Assembly (NCBI GenBank): GCA_003024985.2
Contig: PXIH01S0014427.1
Source: Euperipatoides rowelli
Taxonomy: Eukaryota; Onychophora; Udeonychophora; Euonychophora; Peripatopsidae
DNA: 10,099 bases
Strand: one strand, 5' to 3'
The translations under genes and the position numbers were made by a program. The notes beneath the pieces are model-generated. The model was given only the letters and a program-made list of their open reading frames with translations. It did not search any database and had not been told where the DNA came from. Below, piece by piece: positions 1 through 7,839 of this stretch (its first letter is position 1; every line of letters begins with the position of its first letter).

Positions 1-220
1 CATCAAACCTTGGTGAGATCCAAAAATTTCTTTTTTTATAATTAAAATCACTTGTTAGCCAATCATTATTTGTATAAATAGTGTGCTGACAATAATTTAT
101 CTGCATGAATTGCTAATGATTTAGTTATATTTAAATTTTCACATAGGCCAACTTATGGTTTTCACGTTTTTATTTATGATTAAGTAACCCAATAACAAAA
201 TCTTTTATAAAAATAAATAT
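1..220. other. AT-rich non-coding stretch, nothing recognised
   Basis: All frames on both strands are closed by frequent stops. No repeat terminus, RNA gene or conserved motif is visible. Confidence 0.4.
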
Positions 221-401
221 ATACTGTATATTTTAAAAGTATTTTGTATTTTAACTTAAGTTTGAAAATAGAAAATACTTTTAAAATGTATTTTTGTTAC
301 AAACTACAAAATACTATAAGAAAAGTATTTGCAATACCAAATACAAAAGTATTTTCGTTATGTATTTGAAATATATGTATTTGCAATACTGCCCAACCCT
401 G
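221..401. mobile_element. hAT-type MITE remnant: right terminus with internal hairpin
   Basis: Read on the minus strand, 401 down to 377 begins CAGGGTTGGGCAGTATTGC, the typical look of a hAT terminal inverted repeat. The interior is made of GTATTTT/AAAATAC words, as in small non-autonomous hAT elements. A near-perfect hairpin sits at 225-291: two arms of about 33 nt meet at CTTAAG (255-260), with only a few mismatches. No matching left terminus or 8-bp target duplication was found between base 1 and 220, so the element is either truncated or its other end lies outside the window. No protein is encoded. Confidence 0.5.
225..291. repeat. Long inverted repeat (hairpin/cruciform) centred on CTTAAG
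   Basis: The left arm 225-257 and right arm 258-291 are reverse complements with a few mismatches and one small gap. The shared core is TTTTAAAAGTATTTT. Almost no loop separates the arms. It lies inside the hAT-like MITE, and terminal or subterminal palindromes of this kind are common in such elements. Confidence 0.65.
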
Positions 402-477
402 ACGATGGTGAAGTTTCGGTTGTGTATATGTATTTAAGTTTAAGGAAATTATTTTAATGAGAATATATTATGATTAC

Positions 478-582
478 AAAAAAAAAAAAAAAAAATTTAA
501 GAATCACTTTGCTGCCCAAAAATCTGCTTCCCATTATTCTCATTTAGAACGTCCCCCCCCCTAAAAAAAAAAAAAAAAAAAA
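478..582. repeat. Homopolymer cluster: A18, then C9-T-A20
   Basis: An A18 run lies at 478-495. A C9 run at 553-561 is followed after one T by A20 at 563-582. The C-then-A order recurs at 5636-5646 (C8A3) and 7572-7598 (C14A13). These are probably expanded microsatellites; run lengths may carry sequencing error. Confidence 0.7.
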
Positions 583-691
583 TTTGCTGTAAATTTTGAC
601 AGCTGTCCTTTAAAGTAGATAATGAGAGAAGTTAATATTGTGTTTAAAAAATCCATACTAGAGATGCATTACAGTGTATATGTTTCAAAAG

Positions 692-697
692 TTTATT
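692..697 (-). terminator. Canonical AATAAA polyadenylation signal of the VPS9-like gene
   Basis: On the minus strand AATAAA lies about 47 nt past the stop codon at 744, giving a very short 3'UTR. Further AATAAA-like words occur in this AT-rich stretch, but this one has the expected spacing from the stop and is followed by T/G-containing sequence. Its agreement with the stop supports this being the true 3' end of the gene. Confidence 0.6.
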
Positions 698-743
698 CTT
701 AAAATTATACATAACTAATAAATTACTACATAAATAGAAATAT

Positions 744-3587
744 TTACTTTTTTTGGTTACCAGAATTAATGAAAAAATCCTTAATTCCTATACATTGTAA
801 ATATAACTCATAAACACCAATAAAAGAAGATAAACTATATTGATGTATTTCAAAAGGAAAATGGATCATAAAATCATTAAGAATCTTTATAATGACAAAA
901 AGAGCAATATTTCTATTGGGCGGTAAATGTAAAAGCAACAGTTCAAGAGTAGGTAAAAATATATCTGCTCCTATTACTGTTTTCTTTTGTGCAATTTGCT
1001 GATGAAGTATATGAAATGCTTTTGTCAATAATAAACTAGAATGTAATAATGATTGGCAATTAATCACTGACTCTAATTGTTTATAAGTAGGGATGAAGTA
1101 TGTCTGGAATGAAGTACAAAATATATCATCGGTATCTGAAATACTGCTCATTGTATGATTATGATTATGTGTGCAATAGTCGTTTAAAATTGACGAGAAC
1201 TGTATTCTAGCTTTCTCTTGAGATAAACTTTTTCTCATATATATGTGCAATTTAAGACTTATATCTTCAAAGATTGTAGAATATAAACTTATAATATTTT
1301 CATAAATTGCAGGATATATTTGAGGTTCATAATATGCCCAGAAAGTATATAAACTTGTGTCATTCAAGCTGCTATAATCATATTTCTTTAGTTCAGAATA
1401 TATTTGATCGATATGCGATCTTAATAAATCTTCTAAGTCTTCCAGTAGCAAAACATTGTTGAACTGTACTGCATCCTGTGTTAATTCATCTAATTCACTA
1501 TTTGTATTATCTTCATCATCTGTTTTTCCTTCAGGGTTTATATTTGCAGAAATAGACTCTAATGTCATTGCAGACACATTTAATATTGTATATTTCTTAG
1601 ATTCTTGATTATTTTGAGTGAAATTTGATTTTTCATCGTTAGTTGGGTTTTTATTAATATAATTATGATCACTAGAAACACTGTCATCATTTTCTCCATC
1701 TATTCTCATTTTATTAGTTACTTTGATAGACTTTATAGGATTTTGAATTTTTTGAGTATTTGCTATTAAAATTGAATTTTCTTCAGATATACTAATTTGA
1801 TTATTTTTTACTTCCTTATCATTAGTTTTAGTAGAATGCATTTCATTTCTTCCTTCTACTTGTATGTTTTCTTGGTCATTTTCAATATCATTGCCATTCT
1901 CTTCAGTCCCTTTCTTGTGTAATAAGATTTCATGTTTTTTAGTGACTCCACTACTGGATTCATTATTAAGATCCGAAAACTTTTTCTGCCAATGTATTTC
2001 ATCCTTTAATGTGATTTGAAAATCATTTTCAATAATTTGATACTTAGAGCACATTAAGTTATTTTTATTTGTATCAGGTAAGAAATTTATGTCTTCTCTA
2101 TCCATAATTGGGTTAATTTCAGCATCTATTTTCTCGAATTGGTAAAATTCACCAAGAGATATTTTTCTACTACATTTTGACTCCTGATTCTTTTTCTCGT
2201 TAATACTTGAAACATTATTTTCACTTTCTAACTCCAAATCTTCAAAGACTATGCTTTCTTGACTTTCACTGAAAGAATCTAATATTGTATCAAAGAAATC
2301 ATCAGTTTGTAAATATTGATTCATTGCTAAGCCCTTTTTATTGGATCTCAACTTATTTTCATTATTATTTAAAATGAAATGTGAAATGGAATTACTTCCT
2401 ACTTTGCTGTTTATTACTCTTTCTTCATTAATATACCATATTGTTTTATCTTTCTCAATCATTAAACAATTTTGCTTAAACAATGCAATAAATTCTCTAG
2501 TAATTTTACGTGTAGGCGAACATTTGTTTGATATAACTGACCCAATATCATCATAAAGTGTTTCGTTAAAACCTAAATCTTTTTCATCTAAAAATGAATT
2601 GTTATATATTTGTAAACTCCGTTCTTTAGATTCAACCATCTGCTTTAATTCAAGGCAAAAACAATAAATTGTATCTTTAATTCCTAAAGCTGTATTGAGT
2701 GACTTTTCTGATTGATTAAATAGTAAACGGTTTTTTATCATATTGTCCCACAATCTTTTATAAGATGTAATATTTACATCGAAGTTATAATTTTTTTCTC
2801 TTTTATTTTTTTTACCTTTTTTATAAGCATTCCATCCTTTTATTCTGATTGTTAACCAGTGCTTTAGGTCATAAATTAATTTCTCTCGAGCCTCCGAAAA
2901 TAAGTTGCTTTGTTTAGAATAACCTAACTCATTAGAATTTTCTAATTCTTCTTGGTTTTGTTCTAATTCATCAGCAATATTATGTATGATGTTATCTGCA
3001 TTCTCGGACAATGTTTCTAAAAAACGTTGAGGATATGCATTAAATTTGTCATCTTTAACAAAATTCAAAAGCCAGTTTTTTGTTTCATTTCTACTTTTCC
3101 AGAAAATCATTTTTCTTACAAGGATATCCTTTTCAATTTGTTGTATTGCATTTACTTGCTTTTGAAATACCTTATCCAATAGATTAATGTGTTTTGGGCG
3201 AAATAAAATAATTTTCAGAACATAGGTCTGTAAAATATTGATTAATTGGTTGAAAGTATTGTTAGTTAGCTTTTCATTCTTGATTATCTTTAGAATGTTG
3301 TTTAGCTGATCAAAAAAATCTAACAATTCAGGTTGTTTCGAAGCACTTATTGATCCTTCAACGGTATTTATCACATCGTCATCATTATTTATTGTCCATT
3401 CGATTATTTTATAATCACAATTTATAATTAAAGTGTCTAAAACATTAGCTTTGAACCACAATTCATATACAGTGCCCCTAAATATATTATCTGATTCACT
3501 CATTCTCAAAATATGTCCTTTTTTCAATATAATATCAAATAATGTAATGGGAAATGGTAGATTTGAAGAATAAATAGACAAATGCAT
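744..3587 (-). CDS. Large protein with C-terminal VPS9-like (Rab5-GEF type) region, probable last exon
   Basis: The frame is uninterrupted for 947 codons from the first ATG (3587) to TAA at 744. It stays open upstream to the 3' splice site at 3618, so the protein may begin in an earlier exon. Residues 1-400 (first-ATG numbering) are helical, lysine/asparagine-rich and unfamiliar to me. Residues about 430-700 are low-complexity, rich in Asn, Glu and Ser, and probably disordered. From EDLEDLL (716) the chain is compact again. IGADIFLP (872-879), followed by a leucine-rich helix and QYSLSSF near 916-922, matches the VPS9 pattern of an (A/G)AD..LP motif, then a helix, then a conserved Tyr. Asp875 and Tyr917 would be the candidate catalytic positions. 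VPS9 proteins load GTP onto Rab5-family GTPases on early endosomes. The C-terminus most resembles the VPS9D1 type, by recall rather than by search. No MIT, ankyrin, MORN or RasGAP region is seen. That the gene is real is near certain; the VPS9 call is moderate. Confidence 0.6.
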   Translation of the reverse strand: MHLSIYSSNLPFPITLFDIILKKGHILRMSESDNIFRGTVYELWFKANVLDTLIINCDYKIIEWTINNDDDVINTVEGSISASKQPELLDFFDQLNNILKIIKNEKLTNNTFNQLINILQTYVLKIILFRPKHINLLDKVFQKQVNAIQQIEKDILVRKMIFWKSRNETKNWLLNFVKDDKFNAYPQRFLETLSENADNIIHNIADELEQNQEELENSNELGYSKQSNLFSEAREKLIYDLKHWLTIRIKGWNAYKKGKKNKREKNYNFDVNITSYKRLWDNMIKNRLLFNQSEKSLNTALGIKDTIYCFCLELKQMVESKERSLQIYNNSFLDEKDLGFNETLYDDIGSVISNKCSPTRKITREFIALFKQNCLMIEKDKTIWYINEERVINSKVGSNSISHFILNNNENKLRSNKKGLAMNQYLQTDDFFDTILDSFSESQESIVFEDLELESENNVSSINEKKNQESKCSRKISLGEFYQFEKIDAEINPIMDREDINFLPDTNKNNLMCSKYQIIENDFQITLKDEIHWQKKFSDLNNESSSGVTKKHEILLHKKGTEENGNDIENDQENIQVEGRNEMHSTKTNDKEVKNNQISISEENSILIANTQKIQNPIKSIKVTNKMRIDGENDDSVSSDHNYINKNPTNDEKSNFTQNNQESKKYTILNVSAMTLESISANINPEGKTDDEDNTNSELDELTQDAVQFNNVLLLEDLEDLLRSHIDQIYSELKKYDYSSLNDTSLYTFWAYYEPQIYPAIYENIISLYSTIFEDISLKLHIYMRKSLSQEKARIQFSSILNDYCTHNHNHTMSSISDTDDIFCTSFQTYFIPTYKQLESVINCQSLLHSSLLLTKAFHILHQQIAQKKTVIGADIFLPTLELLLLHLPPNRNIALFVIIKILNDFMIHFPFEIHQYSLSSFIGVYELYLQCIGIKDFFINSGNQKK

Positions 3588-3617
3588 TTTCCAGTTTTCT
3601 TTTTTTTTTTTGTAAAC

Positions 3618-3645
3618 CTGCAAAGATATTATTTTTAAATTAATA
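3618..3645 (-). promoter_or_regulatory. 3' splice site (TTTGCAG) at the start of the VPS9-like exon
   Basis: Read on the minus strand, a pyrimidine-rich tract (within about 3640-3670) is followed by AATATCTTTGCAG, with the AG at 3619-3618. The exon would begin GTTTAC and then run through a 12-nt A stretch (3611-3600) encoding four lysines before the first ATG at 3587. The codon phase is 0 at the junction, so either the protein continues from an upstream exon or translation starts at 3587. The only in-frame start further upstream is a TTG that overlaps the splice site itself and is not credible as a eukaryotic start. Confidence 0.5.
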
Positions 3646-3742
3646 GGAATGATTTGAAAAGTAGAAAAGAAATATAATTTTGTAATTAATAAATTTTAAT
3701 TAGGAACAATATTTGTATTTGACTATTGATTCTAAAACTTGC

Positions 3743-3810
3743 CTTATTTTTTAGATTCAAATATTGCTTGTGGATTATCTGCTTTGTATTTGGACATTTT
3801 AGTCAAAGAT
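3743..3810 (-). other. 68-nt exon-like segment with a 17-codon ORF and GC-type donor
   Basis: On the minus strand a strong acceptor (a T-rich run, then TTTTCAG) ends at 3811. After it comes a frame SLTK-MSKYKADNPQAIFESKK ending in TAA at 3746-3744, and directly after that AAG|GCAAGT, a textbook GC-type 5' splice site. The other two frames stop at once. There are two readings. It could be an untranslated exon of the VPS9-like gene carrying a uORF, spliced through a 125-nt GC-AG intron (3618-3742). Or it could be the final coding exon of a separate upstream gene, whose 3'UTR would hold an ATTAAA between 3680 and 3690. I do not recognise the peptide. The exon is inferred from splice-site sequence only. 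Confidence 0.4.
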
Positions 3811-3819
3811 CTGAAAATA

Positions 3820-4522
3820 ATAAAAAATAGCTAATATAGATCAAACAAATTAATAACTTAATAAGTAAGCTATATTGTAAACAAATCTTTGAAATAATAT
3901 AATAACTACAATTTAAATGGCATTCTATAATTTAAAAACAAGTGACTATATAAAATCTGCATCATTTATTTATTTATTTATTTAGAATTAACCAAAATTT
4001 TACATAAATCATCCTTCCATTTCCTTCTACACATAAAAGAAAATTCTGCATAAAAAATTAGGGAAGACAAAGTAAAATTGATAGTTTAGAGAAACAATAC
4101 AAAATTTGAATAGAAATTCCATTCTTAGATGCAGAATTGACATAAAGAACAATACAAATAACTCTTTTTATAAATAAATGCCATAAAAACTGTCTTACAA
4201 TTTTTGAAGGAATATTTTTAACTTGCAAGGTTTAAAAACAATAGAATCACATCTTATTTTGATATAAAAATACTGTATAATAGAGAAAATGATCTTCTAA
4301 AACAACTATAACATTTATTTTAATTTAGGCTAATACTGTATATGAATATTAATTTTTGTAATACTATGAAATGCAATGTTATAACTATTTAAACTTAAGG
4401 CATTTTCTAGCTAAATAATTCATTCATTCTAAAGAAAACTAATTAAAGAAATAAGTAGAATAATTAAAGTTTTAAAAATGATTGCTTTACAGTTAAACAT
4501 TTCTTCTAAAGCCTATAGTAAG
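3820..4522. other. Gene-free AT-rich stretch with (TTTA)n microsatellite
   Basis: No frame longer than chance and no motif I recognise occurs on either strand. The only distinct item is a (TTTA)5 microsatellite at about 3965-3984. If the 3743-3810 segment is a real exon, this stretch would be the intron or upstream region on the minus strand. Confidence 0.45.
3965..3984. repeat. (TTTA)5 microsatellite
   Basis: Five uninterrupted TTTA units, followed by GAATTA. Confidence 0.8.
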
Positions 4523-4612
4523 TAGGGCTGTGTAATACTTGAAAATATTGAGTCGTCTTCGAGTTTGGATACAGGCATGGCTCATACCCGACTCGTTACA
4601 TTTTCCAAAATA
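4523..4612. mobile_element. hAT-like left terminus with CGAGT/ACTCG palindromic motifs
   Basis: TAGGGCTGTGTAATACTTG at 4523 follows the same pattern as the hAT-like terminus at 401 (AGGG-Y-TG-K-G-Y-A-R-TA-Y-T). Just inside it are several GAGTCG, CGAGT and ACTCG words forming an imperfect palindrome over about 4560-4595. CpG-containing words stand out in this AT-rich window. No second terminus or target-site duplication could be paired with it. It might be the 3' end of the element whose transposase remnant lies at 5857-6158 on the minus strand, but this is unproven. Confidence 0.35.
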
Positions 4613-5022
4613 ATCGAAAATTATGAGCAAGCTATCAAATCAAAAATGAATATTATGGTAACAGTATATTGTGATATTTCTAGTATTAAATATTAATGGT
4701 ATTTTGCAGGTGATTTCCACATTTTGTATTCCTATTCTATTAGTTGTTATATTTCAATTTTTCTATCCATAGTTTGTCTAATTTCTTACAATAAAGTTTT
4801 ATGGATCATTAACACACGTAAATATTGGTTTACGAGATGTTTAGCAGATCATAGAGGAGTTCTCTCTTTGTGTGTGTGGTATATAATGTCTTTGGTGGTG
4901 AGGTGAGAACTAGACTATCCATCGATACAAAATGTCAACTTATTGTTATTAAGCTTATTAATAACTACATTCACCAAACCTGAGTACAATGCACAAAAAA
5001 TTATAATTAGACAATTAACATA

Positions 5023-5338
5023 GAAAATATCCTGAGCACTTTCAGCCAAAAGGGAAGTGGGATTAATGCTATTTCTCAAAACTATAGCAATATTGAAGAA
5101 CTAAAATGTAACATAACTAGATTAAAGTTGGGAGTAGCAAATTTGAAAAAAAAAGGAACAAGAAGTAGTTCAGACTAGAAACCAGTCACATGTAAAAACC
5201 TAAAGAGTTACATTTTTCTGTAATTGATGGTAACAGACGTGCCATATGCAAAACTATTGTTGAACAGAGAGATGGCAAAATAGGCATACAAAGTGGTGCA
5301 ACATATGTAATAGAAATGGACATGACACCTAATTATGT
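5023..5338 (+). pseudogene. Possible retroelement Gag remnant with CCHC zinc knuckle
   Basis: Two short coding-like pieces lie in different frames. 5023-5175 gives 51 open codons with an amphipathic ELK-ITRLK-VANLKKK stretch ending in RSSSD, like the coiled and basic tail of a Gag protein. 5297-5338 reads CNICNRNGHDT, a stop, then LCW, which fits the C-x2-C-x4-H-x4-C zinc knuckle with one in-frame stop between His and the last Cys. Zinc knuckles of this type bind nucleic acid in retroelement Gag proteins. The two pieces are not in the same frame and no capsid motif is visible. It may belong to the same family as the pol remnant near 7840-9355, 2.5 kb downstream on the same strand, but intervening debris prevents proof. 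Confidence 0.25.
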
Positions 5339-5856
5339 TGGCACCTTAAGTATAGGGTATTTAAGACTTTGATCAATAAAAACAATAGTCCTAGGCACTA
5401 TACTGACTTAAAAATAAATTTAATAATAGTATAGCATCAAACAATTTCTAAGAAAGTTGATCATGCTTGCACTAACAATAGGAATCAGTGTTCGAGACAA
5501 GATTCTTTTGATAATTTGCTTATTCAACTAAAAGTTTTTAATTAGATCATAAAGGCTATATGACATGGGTGCAGGGGTGCTGATCCCTCCCAAACTATTT
5601 AATGAGTCTCCCAAAAAAAAAAAAAAACTTTTGAGACCCCCCCAAAGGAAGCATTTGCGTTTTGCCCCACCATCTTGTTCTATTGGACTACTAAACAACA
5701 CTAATTACAATAAAAAACAAATTACAGGCTATAATCAAAATCAGTATATTTAGTAGTTTCTTTTAGTCAATCAAAGTATTTGCATTGTGATGCCTATAGA
5801 CATCTTAACCACAATAATATGAAGTTAAAGTGTTAAACTGCCAAAAAGTTCAGAAG
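5339..5856. other. No gene seen; A14 and C8 tracts
   Basis: There is no supported coding frame. An A14 run (5613-5626) and C8 (5636-5643) lie in a short stretch with CCTCCC and GGGGTGC words at 5565-5680. This is unlike the surrounding AT-rich DNA and may be the tail of a repeat I cannot classify. The short open frame through it is low-complexity Lys/Pro and not credible. Confidence 0.35.
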
Positions 5857-6158
5857 TCACCTCTTCAAAAGTAATTTCTTCATGACTGATGAAGAGAGAT
5901 CTGGTTGATCTATTATATAATCATCAACTTTATCCAACATAGATTTTTCAGAAGCCCAAATCATCATGCAGGATAACCAAGCATTTTACTTCCTATTCTG
6001 TTCTTGATAACATGTAGCTTACTCAATGCATGCTCTGCTAAACAGCTTGTAATATTGAGGATTACCAAAATCTTGTATATTATGGCCAAATTGGGAAACG
6101 ATGAAATATGTGAGGTCAGCCAGAATGGCTTCATGAAGCTATTGAAGATCCACAGTTT
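5857..6158 (-). pseudogene. hAT transposase C-terminal dimerisation domain, dead fragment
   Basis: On the minus strand from about 6158 to 5964 one frame reads FPNLAIIYKILVILN, then TSCLAEHALSKLHVIKNRIG. This matches the hAT C-terminal (dimerisation) pattern FPNLA.....L..PVTSCSAERSFSKLK.IKNRLR, found in ZMYM/KIAA1586-like and other hAT transposases. The frame then stops at 5966-5964. A further stretch ending at 5857 (SEKSMLDKVDDYIIDQ) resembles the acidic tail that often follows. Upstream (6160-6300) coding traces break into other frames, and no DDE catalytic core or BED finger is visible. This is a 5'-truncated, mutated copy that cannot encode a transposase. The plus-strand frame across 6004-6216 is only its shadow. 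Confidence 0.6.
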
Positions 6159-6300
6159 GTCTTTACATCCATCTGATATTTCTCTTCTGCTTTATCTGCA
6201 GCTCAAACTTTGGTGACAGTTTCACCATCTTCATGTTGTTCCATTGTCATATGTTTAAGTTTTTCTTCGATAGTAGGGCTATATTCCAGCTTACTTGTCT

Positions 6301-6311
6301 CCCCCCCCCCC
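6301..6311. repeat. C11 homopolymer, next to ambiguous bases
   Basis: A C11 run is followed by three undetermined bases (N at 6330, 6340 and 6397), which suggests poor sequencing or assembly here. Confidence 0.7.
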
Positions 6312-6365
6312 AAGATGGCTTATTCCAGANGTAAATTACNGATAATTAGCAGACACATTTGTAAT

Positions 6366-6470
6366 TTCAAAATATTGAATTATTATTAAAAATATCNATT
6401 CAAAATATTGAAGTAGCCTAATATGACAAATAATTCAAAACAATGAATTAATATAAAATAATTCAACATT
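6366..6470. repeat. Degenerate ~34-nt repeats of TTCAAAATATTGAA
   Basis: TTCAAAATATTGAA occurs at 6366 and 6399, with weaker versions at 6434 (TTCAAAACAATGAATT) and 6463 (TTCAACATTTTG). The spacing is about 33, 35 and 29 nt. Each unit carries a short TTCAA...TTGAA inverted pair. Interiors differ, so this is an old and drifted array. Confidence 0.45.
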
Positions 6471-6529
6471 TTGGTCATTAGAAACATACCCATTAAGTAT
6501 GGATAATTTACGTCTGTTACAATAAATAA

Positions 6530-6850
6530 TTACATTACTAACCTTGACACTTACCCTGAACCCTAACTTAAACTCTGAATAAAATCTACTTTTCTCCAAC
6601 CCTAGGATTAACTAGAAAAACAATATCTTTTTTTTTAGATCGTTTTAATATGTTATTACAATCTAGCCTTAACTCTTACCCTTAACCCTAACTCCAACTA
6701 CGGGTGAAATAAACTTTTCCCCAACCCTAGGATAAGCTAGAAGTGCAATAAACCTTTTTAGATCATTTTAATATTTTATTACAATCCTAACCTTAACCGT
6801 TACCCTGAACCCTAAATCCAACCTAGTATGAAATCTATTCTAGAAATGTT
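6530..6850. repeat. Tandem repeat of a ~124-bp unit with telomere-like CCCTAA cores, about 2.6 copies
   Basis: Copies start at 6530, 6656 and 6779 (periods 126 and 123), each with TTACA(A/T)T followed by CTAACCTTAAC-like and CCCTGAACCCTAA or CCCTTAACCCTAA cores. The first two copies share CCAACCCTAGGA (6596, 6721) and an AGATC.TTTTAATAT.TTATTACAAT tail. The third is cut short after about 70 nt. The cores look like degenerate (CCCTAA)n, the complement of the TTAGGG telomere repeat, embedded in a longer satellite-like unit. No coding frame crosses it. Confidence 0.7.
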
Positions 6851-6870
6851 AAAATAAAAAATCACTAACC

Positions 6871-7571
6871 TCTAACCAACATAAAAGTGATAAAAACTGC
6901 CCAAGATTTCGTAAAAATGAGAATGGTACTATTTTACTTAATGTTAATACTACCGTCACCGTATATAAAACTAAACCAAAACTAAACATTTCCAAACCAG
7001 AAATAAGACGTATGTGCCTAAAAGTTAAAACAAATAATTAAAACTCAAGAATTTATAAAATTAAAATAAATTGCACACATGCTCTTAAAATCCAGACATA
7101 GAATTCAATTATTGATAAATAATTCTGGTTGGTGGTCGGCCATAATAGGGGGGAGGGGTACAAATAAACTGTAATATTCCCAATCTGCTTGCAAGGTTTT
7201 TAATCCAATTATTGTCATGGAAGTGACAAAATACTGGCCAATCATGGGTACCAAATACTCTTTTGCACACCACTTTATCATTCCAGGTTTTTAGTTTCAA
7301 TTTAACTCAAACAATGTTCAGCATACTGTATTTCATATATTCATTAGTTTTTGTTTGTTTTTTTATTTGTGCATGCTTGTGATGCTTTTTCTCTTTTAGT
7401 TTAAGTTTGATTTTTTTCATTATTTAACTAGTAAGCTAAGAGTATTGTAAGCTTGTTCAGTTTTTGTTACTGTTCTTTCAACTTCATGTTTTGTTATAAC
7501 CTACTGTTGGTTGTTTCCATTAATATAGTTGGCACTGAAACAATATTAAATTATTAAATGATCGATAGAAA
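6871..7571. other. No supported gene
   Basis: The stretch is AT-rich with T-rich tracts near 7345-7420. A 63-codon frame on the minus strand (7109-7300) has somewhat balanced composition but no motif I recognise, and begins and ends without splice or context support. It could be a decayed transposon fragment. Confidence 0.35.
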
Positions 7572-7598
7572 CCCCCCCCCCCCCCAAAAAAAAAAAAA
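7572..7598. repeat. C14-A13 compound homopolymer
   Basis: Fourteen C are followed at once by thirteen A. It is the cleanest example of the C-then-A tracts in this window, and lies just before the Ty3/gypsy remnant. Confidence 0.8.
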
Positions 7599-7839
7599 TA
7601 CAGTTGATGAGTAACTCATCAATATTCACCCTTGTTGGCACCCTTGCATGGGTGTATCCAACACAGTTTTGATGCAAATTTATTATAAGCTAATCCTACA
7701 TTGAGATACATGAAAATTTATCTGGAGTCTTCACTATTTGGTACATTTGTAGAGAGCCTACAAGACTGGCATTAAAATATAATTAGGTTATACTATTACC
7801 CATACTGCCTATGTTCGACCACTTGGTGGAAGTGAAAGC

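Noticed and set aside
2341-2556. 71-codon plus-strand frame inside the large gene
   Set aside because: It is antisense to the clear 947-codon frame, hydrophobic by reverse-complement bias, and has no motif.
4697-4906. Exon-like segment on the plus strand: TTTTGCAG at 4709 and GAG|GTGAGA near 4902 around a 60-codon hydrophobic frame
   Set aside because: Both splice-like words could arise by chance. The peptide has no recognisable motif, the frame runs to a stop just past the supposed donor, and no neighbouring exons were found.
5565-5753. 62-codon plus-strand frame
   Set aside because: It is driven by poly-A and poly-C runs encoding Lys and Pro strings; no sign of selection.
6004-6216. 70-codon plus-strand frame
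   Set aside because: It lies opposite the hAT transposase remnant, whose minus-strand reading matches a known domain pattern.
7109-7300. 63-codon minus-strand frame with Trp/His/Cys-containing sequence
   Set aside because: I could not match it to any family. It is too short and lacks context to be called a gene; kept only as a possible transposon scrap.
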